A stretch of 11,814 nucleotides of DNA. Source: Actinomycetota bacterium. GTDB taxonomy: Bacteria; Actinomycetota; Actinomycetes; Nanopelagicales; Nanopelagicaceae. Numbering within the stretch: position 1 is the first letter of the stretch; each line of letters starts with the position of its first letter. A program made the position numbers and the translations under genes. This document shows, in pieces, positions 1 through 5,880 of the stretch. Location of the stretch: the NCBI GenBank assembly GCA_005793655.1, contig SXRC01000084.1, forward strand, positions 1-11,814, given 5' to 3'. Under the pieces are notes generated by a model that was not told where the DNA came from, did not search any database, and saw only the letters and a list, made by a program, of their open reading frames with translations.

Positions 1-513
1 AAAGTAGCCATTATGGGACTTGCCGGTTTGGGACACATGGGAGTTAAGTTTTCCCACGCCCTGGGAGCTGAGACAACTGTTTTCTCTCATTCACCAGAAC
101 AAGAGGCGGATGCGAAAGCAATGGGAGCTGATCACTTTGTCTTAAGTAACAACGCTGGTGAACTAAAAAAGTACAAAAAAAGTTTTGATCTGATTTTAAA
201 TACAATTTCTGCACAAATCAATTTCGAACCTTACTTGCAAGCGTTAAAATTGGATGGCACCCTGGTTGTTATTGGACTTCCCGGCAAGCCATATGAAGTT
301 GCAGCGGGAACATTATTAGGTCAGCGTAGATCACTGGCCGGCTCGATGATTGGTGGCGTAAGTGAGCTACAAGAAATGTTAAATTTCTGCAGCACACATA
401 ACATATTGTGTGATGTTGAGGTTATTAAAGCCGATTACATTAATCAGGCTTTTGATCGAACAGTTGCCAGTGATGTTAAATATCGCTTTGTAATTGACGC
501 CAAAACCTTCTAA
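1..513 (+). CDS. Zinc-type NAD(P)-dependent alcohol dehydrogenase, 3' part
   Basis: This is the C-terminal 170 residues of a medium-chain alcohol dehydrogenase; the reading frame is open at base 1, so the gene starts upstream. The visible part begins in the Rossmann nucleotide-binding fold with the glycine motif GLAGLGHMG (residues 6-14 of the visible part), followed by HALGAETTVFSHS and a KAMGADHFV segment, and later LDGTLVVIGLPG. This pattern is typical of the YahK/cinnamyl-alcohol-dehydrogenase branch, which generally reduces aldehydes with NADPH; the cofactor choice is family knowledge, not proved here. The catalytic zinc-binding N-terminal half lies outside the window, so substrate and zinc occupancy cannot be judged. 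ATG at 13 is an internal methionine inside the Rossmann motif, not the start. The TAA stop overlaps the stop codon of the convergent DUF554 gene, and no terminator hairpin is visible at the junction. Confidence 0.9.
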   Translation, partial: KVAIMGLAGLGHMGVKFSHALGAETTVFSHSPEQEADAKAMGADHFVLSNNAGELKKYKKSFDLILNTISAQINFEPYLQALKLDGTLVVIGLPGKPYEVAAGTLLGQRRSLAGSMIGGVSELQEMLNFCSTHNILCDVEVIKADYINQAFDRTVASDVKYRFVIDAKTF

Positions 514-1244
514 ATAAACTGATGAGCAAGAAGTGCCAACAAAGGCGCTAATGCCAGAGCAGGCAGCAGATTCGCCACTGCGATCTCACGGATCTTTAAC
601 AATCTAAGAGCGATGCCGATAAGCAATACCCCACCAACGGCTGTCATGGCAGCGATCTGATATGGCGCCAAAATTGCGCCAAGAAATAAGCCAATAGCGG
701 TCCAAAAGAATTGATAAATGCCTACTGGCAATGATGACAGCGCCACTCCCCAACCAAGGGATGCAGCAAAGGCGATTGATGTGAAACCATCCAATGTGCT
801 TTTCAATATCAACTGATCAATGCCACTTCCCATACCATCGGAGATACTGCCCAGAATGGCCAATGGACCAATCGCAAAAATTAATGAAGCTGATACAAAT
901 CCCTCAACAAAATCAGAACCACCTTGCGGACTGAATCGATCCTTTAGTTTCTTACCAAGACTTTCTAAGCCCTCTTCAATTTTAAACCAAGTACCAATTA
1001 AGGCACCTAATAACAATGAAAAAATTATAACCAATATCGCACCCCCATCTGGTAGGGCTTGGGTAAGCGTTGGATCCCAATAGGCACTAAGGGCGTCAGC
1101 GGCCGAGATGGCTGTGACACAACCGAGGACATCCACGATCAGATTTCGAAGTTTTTCATTTAATTTCGTACCAACTAAAATACCTATCATTGAACCAATA
1201 ATTATGGTTGAAATATTAAGAACGGTACCTATTCCAGGAAACAT
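510..1244 (-). CDS. DUF554 (YqgA/YdfK-like) integral membrane protein
   Basis: A 244-residue hydrophobic protein with about seven likely membrane segments, placed in the DUF554 family by its layout. The N-terminus GTVLNISTIIIGSMIGILVG (residues 6-25) is the family's opening segment. A central FAIGPLAILGSISDGMGSG (123-141) leads into LKSTLDGFTSIAFAASLGWG, the family's most conserved block. The biochemical function of DUF554 proteins is not established. The ATG at 1244 directly abuts the TAG stop of uppP with no intervening base, so the two are almost certainly co-transcribed and translation is probably coupled; no separate ribosome binding site is visible. The stop codon overlaps the alcohol dehydrogenase stop by 4 bp in tail-to-tail orientation. 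Length and hydrophobic pattern look intact. The family assignment is firm; any role is unknown. Confidence 0.88.
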   Translation of the reverse strand: MFPGIGTVLNISTIIIGSMIGILVGTKLNEKLRNLIVDVLGCVTAISAADALSAYWDPTLTQALPDGGAILVIIFSLLLGALIGTWFKIEEGLESLGKKLKDRFSPQGGSDFVEGFVSASLIFAIGPLAILGSISDGMGSGIDQLILKSTLDGFTSIAFAASLGWGVALSSLPVGIYQFFWTAIGLFLGAILAPYQIAAMTAVGGVLLIGIALRLLKIREIAVANLLPALALAPLLALLAHQFI

Positions 1245-2108
1245 CTAGATAAACCGCACAAAGGATGAGATACCAAATACTAAGCAATAGATTGCAAATG
1301 GGTACAAAGTTTTGGTTTTAAACCAACGAACCAAAAAGGTGACGCTAATATAAGTTGCGATGAAAGATATAACTGAACCAACCAAAATTTGACCAAACAG
1401 CTCATTTGCATTAGTTGTAAAAAGCTCAGGTAATTTGATGATTGAGGCGCCCACAATCACCGGTAGTGAAAGCAAAAATGCAAAATCAGATGCGACAGAA
1501 TGGTTTAACTTGCGCAGCAATCCCGCACTCATAGTTACACCAAATCTGCTGATGCCAGCAAAGAGCGCCAAGCTCTGTCCAAATCCAATAGCTACTGCAG
1601 TTATTGCACTAACTCGCCTATCTATCTCTGCATCTGAATCTTGCAATTCAGCGGCGATATCTCGATGAGACAGCCGCTCTGCTGTGATAAGTAATAAACC
1701 ATTTAAAGTAAGAAAAAGGGCTGAGTATTGTGGATTACCAAAAATGCTTTGGAAATAATCCCCAAAGGCTATTCCCAATACCCCCACCGGAATCGTGGCA
1801 ATGAATATATAACTTAATACACGAAATGAAGTATCTTGATAGTTTTTGCTAGCAACGGCATGAACGCTGCCAGAAATCAAGTGAATCCATCTTTTACGGA
1901 AAACTAAAAATAATGCAACCGAACTTGCTAAATGCATGGCAATTGTAATTAATAAATAGGCTTCGTTTTCCTCACTTATAAACTCACGAAATGATCCGCC
2001 CATCCAGGCTGGTATGAGAATGGCGTGACCCAAACTTGAAATTGGAAAGAGCTCAGTGATTCCTTGAATAAATCCAATAATTACTGCTTGCCCATAAGTG
2101 AAATCCAA
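1245..2108 (-). CDS. uppP: Undecaprenyl-diphosphatase, BacA/UppP family, variant
   Basis: A 287-residue polytopic membrane phosphatase expected to convert undecaprenyl diphosphate to the monophosphate, regenerating the lipid carrier for peptidoglycan and other envelope polymers. The first signature is clear: Q15, E19 and PISSLGH (22-28), matching the family's (E/Q)xxxE-FxPxSSxGH pattern. The second, canonically PGxSRSGAT, reads AGISRFGVT (184-192). It keeps S187, R188, G190 and T192 but changes the leading Pro, the second Ser and the Ala. The following ASDFAFLLSLPVIVGAS (206-222) is typical of the family. The chosen start is TTG at 2108, which puts the first motif at the same distance from the N-terminus as in the Escherichia coli enzyme; no upstream ATG or GTG is in frame before a stop. 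It is first of a two-gene unit with DUF554. It could be an active variant or a paralogue with a shifted substrate. Confidence 0.9.
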   Translation of the reverse strand: MDFTYGQAVIIGFIQGITELFPISSLGHAILIPAWMGGSFREFISEENEAYLLITIAMHLASSVALFLVFRKRWIHLISGSVHAVASKNYQDTSFRVLSYIFIATIPVGVLGIAFGDYFQSIFGNPQYSALFLTLNGLLLITAERLSHRDIAAELQDSDAEIDRRVSAITAVAIGFGQSLALFAGISRFGVTMSAGLLRKLNHSVASDFAFLLSLPVIVGASIIKLPELFTTNANELFGQILVGSVISFIATYISVTFLVRWFKTKTLYPFAIYCLVFGISSFVRFI

Positions 2109-2138
2109 TATGTACCAATCTCTACGTGTTGTATGGGC

Positions 2139-2144
2139 TAGAGT
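2139..2144 (+). promoter_or_regulatory. Putative -10 box (TAGAGT) of the yczE-like gene, leaderless
   Basis: TAGAGT fits the actinobacterial TANNNT -10 pattern and ends 6 nt before the GTG start at 2151. Transcription would then begin at or very near the start codon. No Shine-Dalgarno sequence is present between it and GTG, and no convincing -35 box is seen. The call rests on position and on three similar arrangements elsewhere in the window. Confidence 0.4.
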
Positions 2145-2150
2145 TTAGCA

Positions 2151-2858
2151 GTGAATCAAGCATCAAATCATGAAAGTTTGTTTCAAAAATTCATAAAAAT
2201 GTTAAAGCCCTCACGCACGATTCCAATTACACCCTGGCGTGCAGAATCGACCTGGTCTTTAGGATCTGGCAAACATCATTTCCAGCGATTATTTATTTTG
2301 ATTTTCGGATTAACGATATTCGGTATCGGTGAAGCATTCTTAGTTGTTACTGGATTGGGGAATTCTCCTTGGGTAGTGCTGTCTGAAGGAATTTCACTCA
2401 ACTCTGATTTTAATATCGGAGAATCCACTTTTCTTGTGTCAGTGGCTGTATTGGCTCTTTGGATACCACTTAAGCAGAAGCCAGGTTTTGGCACAGTGAC
2501 AAACATCGTTGTGATTGCAGCAGCTCTTGAACTAGGACTTTTTATAATTCCTGATCTTAGTAATGTGTTTGTAAAATATGTTTATGTTCTAGTTGGGATT
2601 GGTTTGGTTGGAGTTGGTTCGGCTCTTTATATAACCTGCGGATTGGGTACCGGACCCAGGGATGGATTAATGACTGGACTTCACTACAAAACCGGGGTGC
2701 GAGTCGGAAGGGTGAGATTGTTGATTGAGGTAGCAGCCCTATCTGTTGGTGCGGCGCTGGGAGGCTCCCTCGGTGTGGGTACAGCTTTATTTGCCCTCTT
2801 GATTGGTCAATCTGTTGCGATTTCTCTTGGTGTCGTAAGCCGACTTACTAAGAGGTAG
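2151..2858 (+). CDS. YczE/YyaS-like integral membrane protein
   Basis: A 235-residue membrane protein with about six likely transmembrane stretches (roughly 47-67, 92-107, 116-134, 141-162, 187-204 and 207-229). Family hallmarks are GLGNSPWVV (68-76) after the first helix and GLGTGPRDGLM (164-174), both typical of the YczE group (COG2364). The molecular function of that group is not established. GTG at 2151 is chosen because an in-frame TAG lies at 2139-2141 and a -10-like box sits 6 nt upstream. An internal ATG at 2199 would also leave all helices intact, and the first 45 residues are hydrophilic and not family-typical. The gene is divergent from uppP across 42 bp and is followed, on the same strand, by the purine permease 92 bp later. 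A common role with the permease is not implied, because a separate promoter-like element and leader lie between them. Confidence 0.85.
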   Translation: MNQASNHESLFQKFIKMLKPSRTIPITPWRAESTWSLGSGKHHFQRLFILIFGLTIFGIGEAFLVVTGLGNSPWVVLSEGISLNSDFNIGESTFLVSVAVLALWIPLKQKPGFGTVTNIVVIAAALELGLFIIPDLSNVFVKYVYVLVGIGLVGVGSALYITCGLGTGPRDGLMTGLHYKTGVRVGRVRLLIEVAALSVGAALGGSLGVGTALFALLIGQSVAISLGVVSRLTKR

Positions 2859-2868
2859 CCAATAGATT
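2840..2868 (+). promoter_or_regulatory. Putative promoter of the NCS2 permease
   Basis: TAGATT at 2863-2868 fits the TANNNT -10 pattern. A weak -35-like CCGACT lies at 2840-2845, 17 bp upstream, and only its GAC core and the spacing match consensus. The -35 part lies inside the 3' end of the yczE-like gene. Initiation near 2875 would give a leader of about 75 nt containing the inverted repeat at 2887-2907 and the ribosome binding site. Confidence 0.35.
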
Positions 2869-2886
2869 CAGGTCATCCCCCTCGGC

Positions 2887-2907
2887 TTGTCAGACCGCAT
2901 CTGACAA
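2887..2907. promoter_or_regulatory. Perfect 8+8 bp inverted repeat, operator or leader hairpin
   Basis: TTGTCAGA (2887-2894) and TCTGACAA (2900-2907) are exact reverse complements separated by CCGCA. The symmetry and the roughly 21-bp size suit a dimeric regulator such as a GntR-family protein, and as RNA it would form a stable 8-bp stem. No U-tract follows, so it is unlikely to be an intrinsic terminator for the upstream gene. It lies between the presumed transcription start and the ribosome binding site of the purine permease, so control of that gene is the natural reading. Confidence 0.6.
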
Positions 2908-2927
2908 CATGTCGAAAACACCATGTT
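2906..2927. repeat. Second inverted repeat in the permease leader (6+6 bp)
   Basis: AACATG (2906-2911) and CATGTT (2922-2927) are reverse complements around a 10-nt loop and share two bases with the preceding inverted repeat. A run of seven A follows. On its own this could arise by chance; it is noted because the two repeats together fill the leader. Confidence 0.3.
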
Positions 2928-2936
2928 AAAAAAACA

Positions 2937-2942
2937 GAAGGG
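2937..2942 (+). promoter_or_regulatory. Ribosome binding site of the NCS2 permease
   Basis: GAAGGG lies 8 nt before the ATG at 2951 and is the clearest Shine-Dalgarno sequence of any gene start in this window. It fixes the start of the permease and shows that this mRNA is led, unlike several neighbours. GGTCT at 2941-2945, overlapping it, can pair with AGACC at 2892-2896 inside the upstream hairpin. Confidence 0.65.
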
Positions 2943-2950
2943 TCTATTCC

Positions 2951-4387
2951 ATGCTTGATAGTTTCTTTAAAATCAGTCAGCGTGGCTCAACCGTAGCTCA
3001 AGAGGTTCGTGGCGGCGTCGTCACATTCTTCACAATGGCCTACATAGTTGCGCTCAATCCACTCATCATCGGTCTTGCTAAAGATGCTGATGGAAAATAC
3101 ATTGGTGGAGGCGATGCTCCTAATCTTGCATTAGTTGCCGCAGCCACTGCACTCATTGCCGGCGTTATGACCATCTTGATGGGCTTAGTCGCTAACTTTC
3201 CATTAGCCATAGCAACCGGATTAGGTTTAAACACCTTCGTTGCTGTTGGTGTTGCCTCGAAAATGACCTGGGCAGATGCCATGGGACTTGTTGTCCTTGA
3301 AGGCTTAATAATCTTGATCTTGGTACTAACTGGATTCCGCACTGCGGTATTCAAAGCTGTGCCAACCCAATTAAAGATCGCTATCTCAGTAGGTATCGGT
3401 TTGTTCATCGCACTGATCGGTTTAGTTGATGCCGGTTTCGTTCGTAGAACTGGGTCCGGACCTGTCCCAGTAACCCTGGGAGATAACGGAAACCTAGTTG
3501 GTTGGCCGATTATCGTTTTTGCATTTGGTCTATTCCTGACAATTGCTTTGCAGGTAAAGAAAGTTAAGGCAGCGATTCTTATCGGAATCGTGGCTGCAAC
3601 TGCTCTTGCTATAGCGGTTGAATCTGCATTCAAAATTGGACCATTATTTAATGGTGCTACTGGAGCGGTTAATCCAAAGGGTTGGAACCTAAATGTTCCA
3701 GCTATGCCTGAGGCAATGGCTGCAACACCAAAGTTTGACATTCTTGGTGACTTCAATTTGCTTGGCGGGTTTGATCGCATCTCATTAGTTGCAGCAGTAT
3801 TGCTAGTTTTCACACTTTTACTAGCAGACTTCTTTGACACGATGGGAACTATGACCGCAATTGGTAAGCAAGCTGGCTTAGTTGATAGAGATGGCAATGT
3901 TGAGGGTGCTAACCGCATTCTACTTGTTGACTCAATCGCTGCTGCAGCAGGTGGTGCAGGCTCTGTTTCATCAAATACTTCATACATCGAATCAGCTAGT
4001 GGTGTTGGTGAAGGAGCAAAAACTGGTCTTGCTTCAGTTGTCACTGGAATTCTATTCCTACTTACTACATTCCTAGCCCCACTCGTCGCAGTGATTCCTT
4101 ACGAAGCTGCAACACCAGCTCTGATAATTGTTGGTTTCTTAATGATGACCCAGATTAAGGGCATCGATTGGGATGACCTTGGAATAGCAATCCCTGCATT
4201 CCTAACAATTATCTTGATGCCATTTACCTATAATATTTCTGTAGGTATTGGTGCTGGATTTGTATCCTACGCAGTAATTCGAGTTCTGCAAGGACGCACC
4301 AAAGAAATTAGTCCATTGATGTATCTTGTCTCTGGATTATTCATGGTCTACTTCTTGCAATCTCCAATTAATATCTGGACTGCATAA
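2951..4387 (+). CDS. NCS2 family purine-base permease (AzgA/PbuG-like)
   Basis: A 478-residue inner-membrane transporter of the nucleobase-cation symporter 2 superfamily, AzgA branch, expected to import adenine, guanine or hypoxanthine with protons. Hallmarks in order: the N-terminal VVTFFTMAYIVALNPLI (23-39), GLGLNTFVA (90-98), DFFDTMGT (293-300), and SNTSYIESASGVGEGAKTG (341-359), the last two being the substrate-region signatures of this branch. About 12-14 membrane segments are spread over the full length, so the gene looks complete. ATG at 2951 follows a GAAGGG ribosome binding site by 8 nt. It has its own promoter-like element and a leader with inverted repeats, and ends at a hairpin terminator. 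By hand count roughly two thirds of its Phe codons are TTC, more than in the yczE-like gene, which hints at higher expression. Exact base specificity cannot be read from sequence. Confidence 0.93.
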   Translation: MLDSFFKISQRGSTVAQEVRGGVVTFFTMAYIVALNPLIIGLAKDADGKYIGGGDAPNLALVAAATALIAGVMTILMGLVANFPLAIATGLGLNTFVAVGVASKMTWADAMGLVVLEGLIILILVLTGFRTAVFKAVPTQLKIAISVGIGLFIALIGLVDAGFVRRTGSGPVPVTLGDNGNLVGWPIIVFAFGLFLTIALQVKKVKAAILIGIVAATALAIAVESAFKIGPLFNGATGAVNPKGWNLNVPAMPEAMAATPKFDILGDFNLLGGFDRISLVAAVLLVFTLLLADFFDTMGTMTAIGKQAGLVDRDGNVEGANRILLVDSIAAAAGGAGSVSSNTSYIESASGVGEGAKTGLASVVTGILFLLTTFLAPLVAVIPYEAATPALIIVGFLMMTQIKGIDWDDLGIAIPAFLTIILMPFTYNISVGIGAGFVSYAVIRVLQGRTKEISPLMYLVSGLFMVYFLQSPINIWTA

Positions 4388-4400
4388 GAATAAATTAATT

Positions 4401-4430
4401 AAAGGGGTGGGCCTTTGGGTCCACCCCTTT
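4401..4430. terminator. Bidirectional intrinsic terminator between NCS2 permease and ung
   Basis: AAAGGGGTGG (4401-4410) and CCACCCCTTT (4421-4430) pair perfectly. The inner GCC and GGT add two C-G pairs and one G-U pair around a TTTG loop, giving a stem of about 13 bp. On the minus strand the stem is followed by a T-rich tail (TTTAATTAATTTATT), so it should end ung transcripts well. On the plus strand only three T's end the stem, then ACC, so termination of the permease mRNA may be weaker. The ung stop codon overlaps the edge of the stem by two bases. Confidence 0.88.
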
Positions 4431-5058
4431 ACCATTTAATTGGTGCTATACCTTTTTCTCTTAGCCGATCATTCACTTTGCTAAAAGGCTTTGATCCAAA
4501 AAATCCCCGATGAGCAGATAATGGACTGGGGTGCGGTGCAGTAAATGAATCACCATTTTTGAAGTACTTGCTCATTTCCTGCGCCTGACTTCCCCACAAA
4601 ACACTAACCACACCTTTGTCGGCTAGAGATTCGACTATAGGTTGGGTAAATTTTTGCCAGCCTATCTTTGAGTGTGATGCCGGAACACCAGGCGTTACTG
4701 TCAGTGACATATTCAGCAGCATCACGCCTTGATCTAGCCAATCGGATAAATCACCATTACTGCGAATAATATTCAAATCATCTTGCAGCTCAATAAAGAT
4801 ATTTTTTAGTGAGGCAGGTAATTGCTGATTCTGGCCGACTGAAAAGGCCAACCCCATAGCATCTTTGGCATTGGGGTATGGATCTTGGCCCAAGATCAAG
4901 ACCTTTACCTGATCTGGCGGCAATTTGAATGCTTTGAAGATTGAATCAGTATTGGGTAGAAACTCACCAGATAAATTCTTTGAAATATGATCTAGAACAG
5001 AGATATCCGCAAATTTTTGCCACTGGGGCGGAATCAAAGAGAATAAATTAACGGGCAC
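4429..5058 (-). CDS. ung: Uracil-DNA glycosylase, family 1
   Basis: This enzyme removes uracil from DNA to start base-excision repair. The 209-residue product shows the family-1 motifs: GQDPYP (57-62) with the water-activating Asp59, then MGLAFSV, LLNMSLTV, VLWGSQAQ (153-160), and HPSPLSAHRGFFGSKPFS (176-193) with the catalytic His176. The start is uncertain. The frame stays open far into the ABC gene, but family similarity begins only near LFSLIPPQW. GTG at 5058 gives an 11-bp overlap with the ABC stop and a normal N-terminus. TTG at 5064, TTG at 5037 and ATG at 5106 are alternatives; the ATG would add 16 residues that use the ABC coding region in another frame. No Shine-Dalgarno sequence is obvious, so translational coupling to the ABC gene is likely. 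It ends at the hairpin terminator. Confidence 0.95.
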   Translation of the reverse strand: MPVNLFSLIPPQWQKFADISVLDHISKNLSGEFLPNTDSIFKAFKLPPDQVKVLILGQDPYPNAKDAMGLAFSVGQNQQLPASLKNIFIELQDDLNIIRSNGDLSDWLDQGVMLLNMSLTVTPGVPASHSKIGWQKFTQPIVESLADKGVVSVLWGSQAQEMSKYFKNGDSFTAPHPSPLSAHRGFFGSKPFSKVNDRLREKGIAPIKW

Positions 5059-5830
5059 GAGCAAAGAACCGGCCACCCTCTGCTGAAACCGAGATCGATA
5101 TTCCATAGGCTGCAGATAGATTTTGATCATTAATAACCTGAGCAATTTCACCTTGCGCCACACATAAACCATCCTTTAGCAAAAGAGCGTGGGTAGTACC
5201 AGCCGGGACCTCTTCGATATGGTGCGTCACAATTACTGTGGCTGGTGCTAGCGGATCCGTGGCGAAAAGTTCAATTCGCTTCAACAAATCTTCGCGGCCT
5301 CCTAAATCAAGTGAGGATGCTGGCTCATCTAGCAGTAGTAATTCAGGATCAGCCATCAAAGCCCGAGCAATTTGTACTCGTTTTTTTTCACCATCACTTA
5401 AAGAACCGAAGGTACGAGCACCTAGTTCGCGAACTCCTAAGGCGGTGAGCAATGCCATAGCTCTTGACTCATCCCACAAATCATATTTTTCTTGCCATCT
5501 TCCCAACATCGCATAAGCCGCGGTCAGTACTACATCCATAACTAGCTCATCTGCAGGAAGCTGATCTACTAATGCAGTTGAAGTTAAACCAATTCGTGTG
5601 CGCAACTCGAAAACATCTACCTTGCCAAGTGTTGTGCCAAGTATTTTTATTACACCAGTTGTTGGATGTATTAAAGAAGAGCAAATCTGTAACAATGTAG
5701 TTTTTCCCGCCCCGTTAGGACCAAGTACAACCCAGCGTTGGCCATCTAAAACTTGCCAATCTAGCGGACCAAGGATTACTCGCTCTCCCCTGCGAACGCT
5801 GATATTTGATAACTCCAAAATTGCGCTCAT
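5048..5830 (-). CDS. Orphan ABC-type ATP-binding protein (Rv3041c-like)
   Basis: A 260-residue ATPase subunit with the full set of ABC motifs: Walker A GPNGAGKTT (37-45), signature LSDGEKKRV (144-152, in place of LSGGQ), Walker B LLLLDEP (164-170), D-loop SSLDLGGRE (172-180) and H-loop VTHH (201-204). The layout VDVFELRTRIGLTS and the C-terminal GRFFARAR match a conserved actinobacterial group that I recall next to serB in Mycobacterium tuberculosis. No membrane permease or binding protein is nearby, so its partner and substrate are unknown; an ABC protein acting without a transporter is possible. ATG at 5830 begins the domain directly (SAILELSNISVRRG) and has a -10-like box 8 nt upstream. 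The longer open frame to 5953 would run into serB and is rejected. It precedes ung, which overlaps its 3' end, and is divergent from serB across 50 bp. Confidence 0.9.
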   Translation of the reverse strand: MSAILELSNISVRRGERVILGPLDWQVLDGQRWVVLGPNGAGKTTLLQICSSLIHPTTGVIKILGTTLGKVDVFELRTRIGLTSTALVDQLPADELVMDVVLTAAYAMLGRWQEKYDLWDESRAMALLTALGVRELGARTFGSLSDGEKKRVQIARALMADPELLLLDEPASSLDLGGREDLLKRIELFATDPLAPATVIVTHHIEEVPAGTTHALLLKDGLCVAQGEIAQVINDQNLSAAYGISISVSAEGGRFFARAR

Positions 5831-5838
5831 AGGAGTGA

Positions 5839-5844
5839 AAGATA
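5839..5844 (-). promoter_or_regulatory. Putative -10 box (TATCTT) of the ABC gene, leaderless
   Basis: On the minus strand TATCTT ends 8 nt before the ATG at 5830, with CACTCCT between and no Shine-Dalgarno sequence. The distance fits transcription starting at or within a base or two of the start codon. No good -35 match is seen. Confidence 0.45.
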
Positions 5845-5868
5845 CCGCCCCTAACGCTCTCTTATGGT

Positions 5869-5874
5869 TAATCT
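5869..5874 (+). promoter_or_regulatory. Putative -10 box (TAATCT) of serB, leaderless
   Basis: TAATCT fits the TANNNT pattern and ends 6 nt before the ATG at 5881. The intervening GAGCCA holds no Shine-Dalgarno sequence. It and the ABC gene's box face away from each other within the same 50-bp gap. Confidence 0.5.
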
Positions 5875-5880
5875 GAGCCA

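Noticed and set aside
2142..2147. A minus-strand TAAACT as -10 box for uppP, overlapping the yczE-like promoter.
   Set aside because: It fits TANNNT but lies 33 nt from the TTG start with no suitable -35, so support is too thin for a feature.
2887..2907. An intrinsic terminator for the yczE-like gene.
   Set aside because: No U-tract follows the stem; the next bases are CATGTCG.
2859..2950. A purine riboswitch ahead of the purine permease.
   Set aside because: The pairing and conserved loop sequences of the known purine aptamer are absent; only simple inverted repeats are seen.
3040..4044. A 334-codon open frame on the minus strand inside the NCS2 permease gene.
   Set aside because: It is rich in Ala, Pro, Thr and Ser without any domain, lies wholly antisense to a clearly coding gene, and reflects the codon bias of that gene.
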